From Phanerodontia chrysosporium (lineage: Eukaryota; Basidiomycota; Agaricomycetes; Polyporales; Phanerochaetaceae), in assembly GCA_001910725.1 (NCBI GenBank), contig MJGA01000012.1, positions 124,001-188,000 on the forward strand: a DNA stretch of 64,000 nucleotides, read 5' to 3'. Shown here piece after piece: positions 61,740-64,000 of this stretch. The notes beneath the pieces were generated by a model, which did no database searches, was not told where the DNA came from, and saw nothing but the letters and a program-made list of their open reading frames with translations. The stretch's first letter is position 1. Every line of letters begins with the position of its first letter. Made by a program: the position numbers and the translations under genes.

Positions 61740-62832
61740 CTCAAGAGAGGGGTAAAGGAAACAGCAGCCACGAGTTGATGACGCTGCCAGGCGCAGGGGT
61801 AACGAGTGGATGGATAGGCAGTTTCCGGGTCAAAGATCGTCTTGTACTATGAGTATACCGTACCCACGGCCTGCCGTGGCAGTGCTGTCTGCAAGAACTG
61901 CACGAGAGAAGGACAAGAAAGTGACAGTGGGGAGCGGCTATGCGAGACTTCAGTTGACTGCTGCAGAGCTGGGCATCACCACGGGCGGAGATGATTAATA
62001 TTTGACGGTGGTCGTCACGAGGGTCGACACTGCTAAGAACAAAGTACAAGACAGGAAGTCGATGGGTATGACCGATTGAAAACTGGACAAACTGCCTACA
62101 AGGCCGGGGAGTGAAATGTACGAAGACAGGAGCAAGCAATTGAGCGTCAGGCGTACCGACAAAGGGCGCATCAATTGATGCGCTGATGCGCCTCCTCCAC
62201 CACTGGAAGGTGCTTTTCATGGAACTTGCATCTTGACCAGCAACTCTGTGTAGTTCATGTCTCGAACCGCGCGAATACAACAAGCCAGCCCGTCTATGTC
62301 GAAAGTACACACGCAGGGATGCAATCATGCAGGGCGAACCTTTGCTCTGGTACACCCTTTTCCGACGATGATCCTCTAGTGATCCTGAATCGTATTGCGC
62401 AAACGGTTTGGAAGTGAGATCACTCTCAGACTCTATCAGCTGAACAATGACCGTAGCGCAGACCACGCGCTTAACGTCTCCGGGCATTGTGGTTGCCTGG
62501 GACCATGTCCTACTATAGCTCGCGGACCCGTAGCTTTCGCAGCTCTCGGCGAAACAAGGTGAGAGACTCGACTCACGGAAGACATGTGGTTCTTCCGCAA
62601 GCCACTCATGACCTTTTCTCCTTGATTCTATGTGCTGCAAGGCAGATCGGGCGCAAAGATTCCGTCAGCCGGCGGTGAACTCTGACATATGCGAGGAATA
62701 TCCTGACGCTTCGCAGGGACAGATGTATGCTCGAACGCTGACGCCGAGGAGAGGTATAAATGAGATGTATGCTCCTCCTCGGCAATAGCTTGGGCAGCGT
62801 AACTCCTTCTGACCTTCACGCCCGACGTTCAG
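61740..62832. other. Divergent intergenic region between the disordered protein and the aldose epimerase
   Basis: A long minus-strand frame (61741-62640) covers much of it but has no domain, splice support or typical start, so I leave it out. The right end holds the epimerase promoter. Confidence 0.4.
62755..62760 (+). promoter_or_regulatory. TATA box of the aldose epimerase gene
   Basis: TATAAA in the context GAGGTATAAATGAG, 78 bases before the ATG at 62833. Confidence 0.5.
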
Positions 62833-64000
62833 ATGATGCTCACGAAGTGGTTCAAATCGCTCGTTGCGCTCGTGCCGTTGCTTCACCCCGCGCGAGCAGA
62901 CCCTTGGGTATGTCTCACAATTGTAGGTTCATGTGCCTACTGAATTGTTTCTGCTTTAGCCATTCGATGTGACAACGATTGCGGCCCCAGATGGTTCCAT
63001 TAGGGCGAAATTCGTGTCTTTCGGTGCGACCATGACTGAGTTGTGGGTGAAGGACAAGTTTGGACATGCTCGAGACATTATCCTGGGCTACGATGATAAT
63101 GTTAGTACGATTGCTGCCTCCTCTGGGCGTGATGCTGAGTCTCCCTAGACTGAACTTCTGACCGATCCCGCACACCCGGTCTTCAACCCCATTGTCGGCA
63201 GGTGAGTCGAAGTGCTTCCATCTGCGTTCCAACCGTGTTGAATGTGTCCTATTGTAACAGATACGCGAATCGTATCAAGAATGGTATACTTCTGTTTTGC
63301 GTGTGCTTACCTCACAGTGACTCATTAGGGATGCATAGGTACCTTCTCCATCCCCATCACGAAAGACCCGCAACCACCAGGGCCGAATGTCTACCAAATC
63401 CCTACAAACGACCACGATGGTAGCTCGAGACTCCACCCTCCGTGTAACTGTGATTCACCCATTTTGCAGGTCAGGATACGCTCCATGGCGGAATTTACGG
63501 ATGGGATCGGCGAAACTGGACCATTGTATCGAAGTCTCCCACAAGCGTGACTTACCACCATCTGGACGCTGCAGACGAAGGATTCCCTGGAAATGTTTCT
63601 GCTTATGTATGTCGCCAAATCCCCACTTTGTTGCTCCTTGCTAATGGCGCATCAGACTACGCATACAGTGGAGAATGGCGGCATCCTGAAGACGTCTGTT
63701 CATGCCACGGCCACGGAACTGACACCGATCATGCTCACGCAGCATATCTATTGGTGCGTTCCATATGTTCCCTTCATTTGTGCTCGGATAGACCAATTGA
63801 TCCGGAACCGAAGGAATCTTGATGCCTTTCAGGGCAGCGAAAATATTCTCAATCACCACCTTCACGTTGACGCCTCTCGGGTGGTCGAAGTCGATGGCGA
63901 CGCCATCCCAACCGGCAACTTCATTGATGTGACGGGAACTCCGTGGGATTTTAGAACCCCTCAGCAGATTGACTTCCGCTGGAATGAGACTGTAGGATTA
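62833..64000 (+). CDS. Secreted aldose 1-epimerase (galactose mutarotase-like), 3' end outside window
   Basis: Starts MMLTKWFKSLVALVPLLHP with cleavage likely after ARA, before DPWPFDVTTI. The next exons give VSFGATMTELWVKDKFGHAR, DIILGYDDN, HPVFNPIVGRYANRIKNG, DTLHGGIYGWDRRNW, HHLDAADEGFPGNVSAY, MLTQHIYWNLDAFQG and GTPWDFRTPQQIDF. The GRYANRI segment, the HGG His and the YWNL region match the galactose mutarotase fold, where two His and a Glu interconvert alpha and beta sugars; the Glu lies past the edge. Intron ends are clean and no frame break is seen. A signal peptide suggests work outside the cell on hexoses released from plant polymers, which is an inference. At least six introns are seen. 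Confidence 0.87.

Noticed and set aside
61741..62640. Minus-strand frame of 299 codons upstream of the epimerase
   Set aside because: Composition is irregular (many Cys, His, Ser), no domain is seen, and it covers the epimerase promoter side of a divergent gap.

Overview
The window is nuclear DNA of a filamentous basidiomycete, most likely an Agaricomycete and plausibly a polypore. Genes are split by many short (about 45-80 nt) GT-AG introns with CTNA-type branch points, intergenic gaps are short, and the families are typical of mushrooms: F-box/LRR-like families, an EF-hand plus ZZ protein, DUF4112, a Prm10/ThrE transporter and S33 TAP-like peptidases. No bacterial-style operon, CRISPR array, rRNA or intact tRNA gene is seen. 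The genus is an inference and was not tested.

Layout. 0-3.1 kb: a long disordered protein ending in an AhpC/TSA-type domain, running off the left edge. 3.8-5.4 kb: a Gtr2/RagC-D GTPase. 5.9-16.7 kb: a tandem array of four paralogous membrane-anchored S33 peptidases with the same 12-exon structure. 17.1-19.9 kb: an AVT-type vacuolar amino-acid transporter. 20.4-22.1 kb: a Ser-rich single-pass surface protein. 22.4-28.0 kb: a three-repeat paladin-like phosphatase. 29-36 kb: two dispersed F-box/LRR-like relatives flanking the polyphosphate polymerase VTC4. 36-39 kb: gene-poor DNA with a head-to-head pair of tRNA-derived SINE-like repeats. 39.3-44.5 kb: aquaglyceroporin, zinc alcohol dehydrogenase and a DUF4112 protein. 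45.0-48.5 kb: two tandem F-box paralogues. 49.0-53.9 kb: the EF-hand/ZZ protein. 54.3-61.7 kb: an Slm1-type PH protein, Prm10 and a disordered protein. 62.8 kb to the right edge: a secreted aldose 1-epimerase.

Most neighbours are ordinary, independently transcribed genes. Several touch vacuolar or TOR-linked nutrient handling (Gtr2, AVT, VTC4, Slm1), but nothing in the sequence shows that they work as a unit.

The most important caveat is sequence quality. About twenty single-base frame breaks occur in otherwise well-conserved reading frames, nearly all in short G/C, A or T runs and mostly as a missing base. They hit housekeeping genes (gtr2, VTC4, paladin, ADH, aquaporin, SLM1) as well as the peptidase array. 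I read them as uncorrected homopolymer errors in the assembly rather than mass pseudogenisation. Gene spans below are given across these breaks, and each break is named in the entry.
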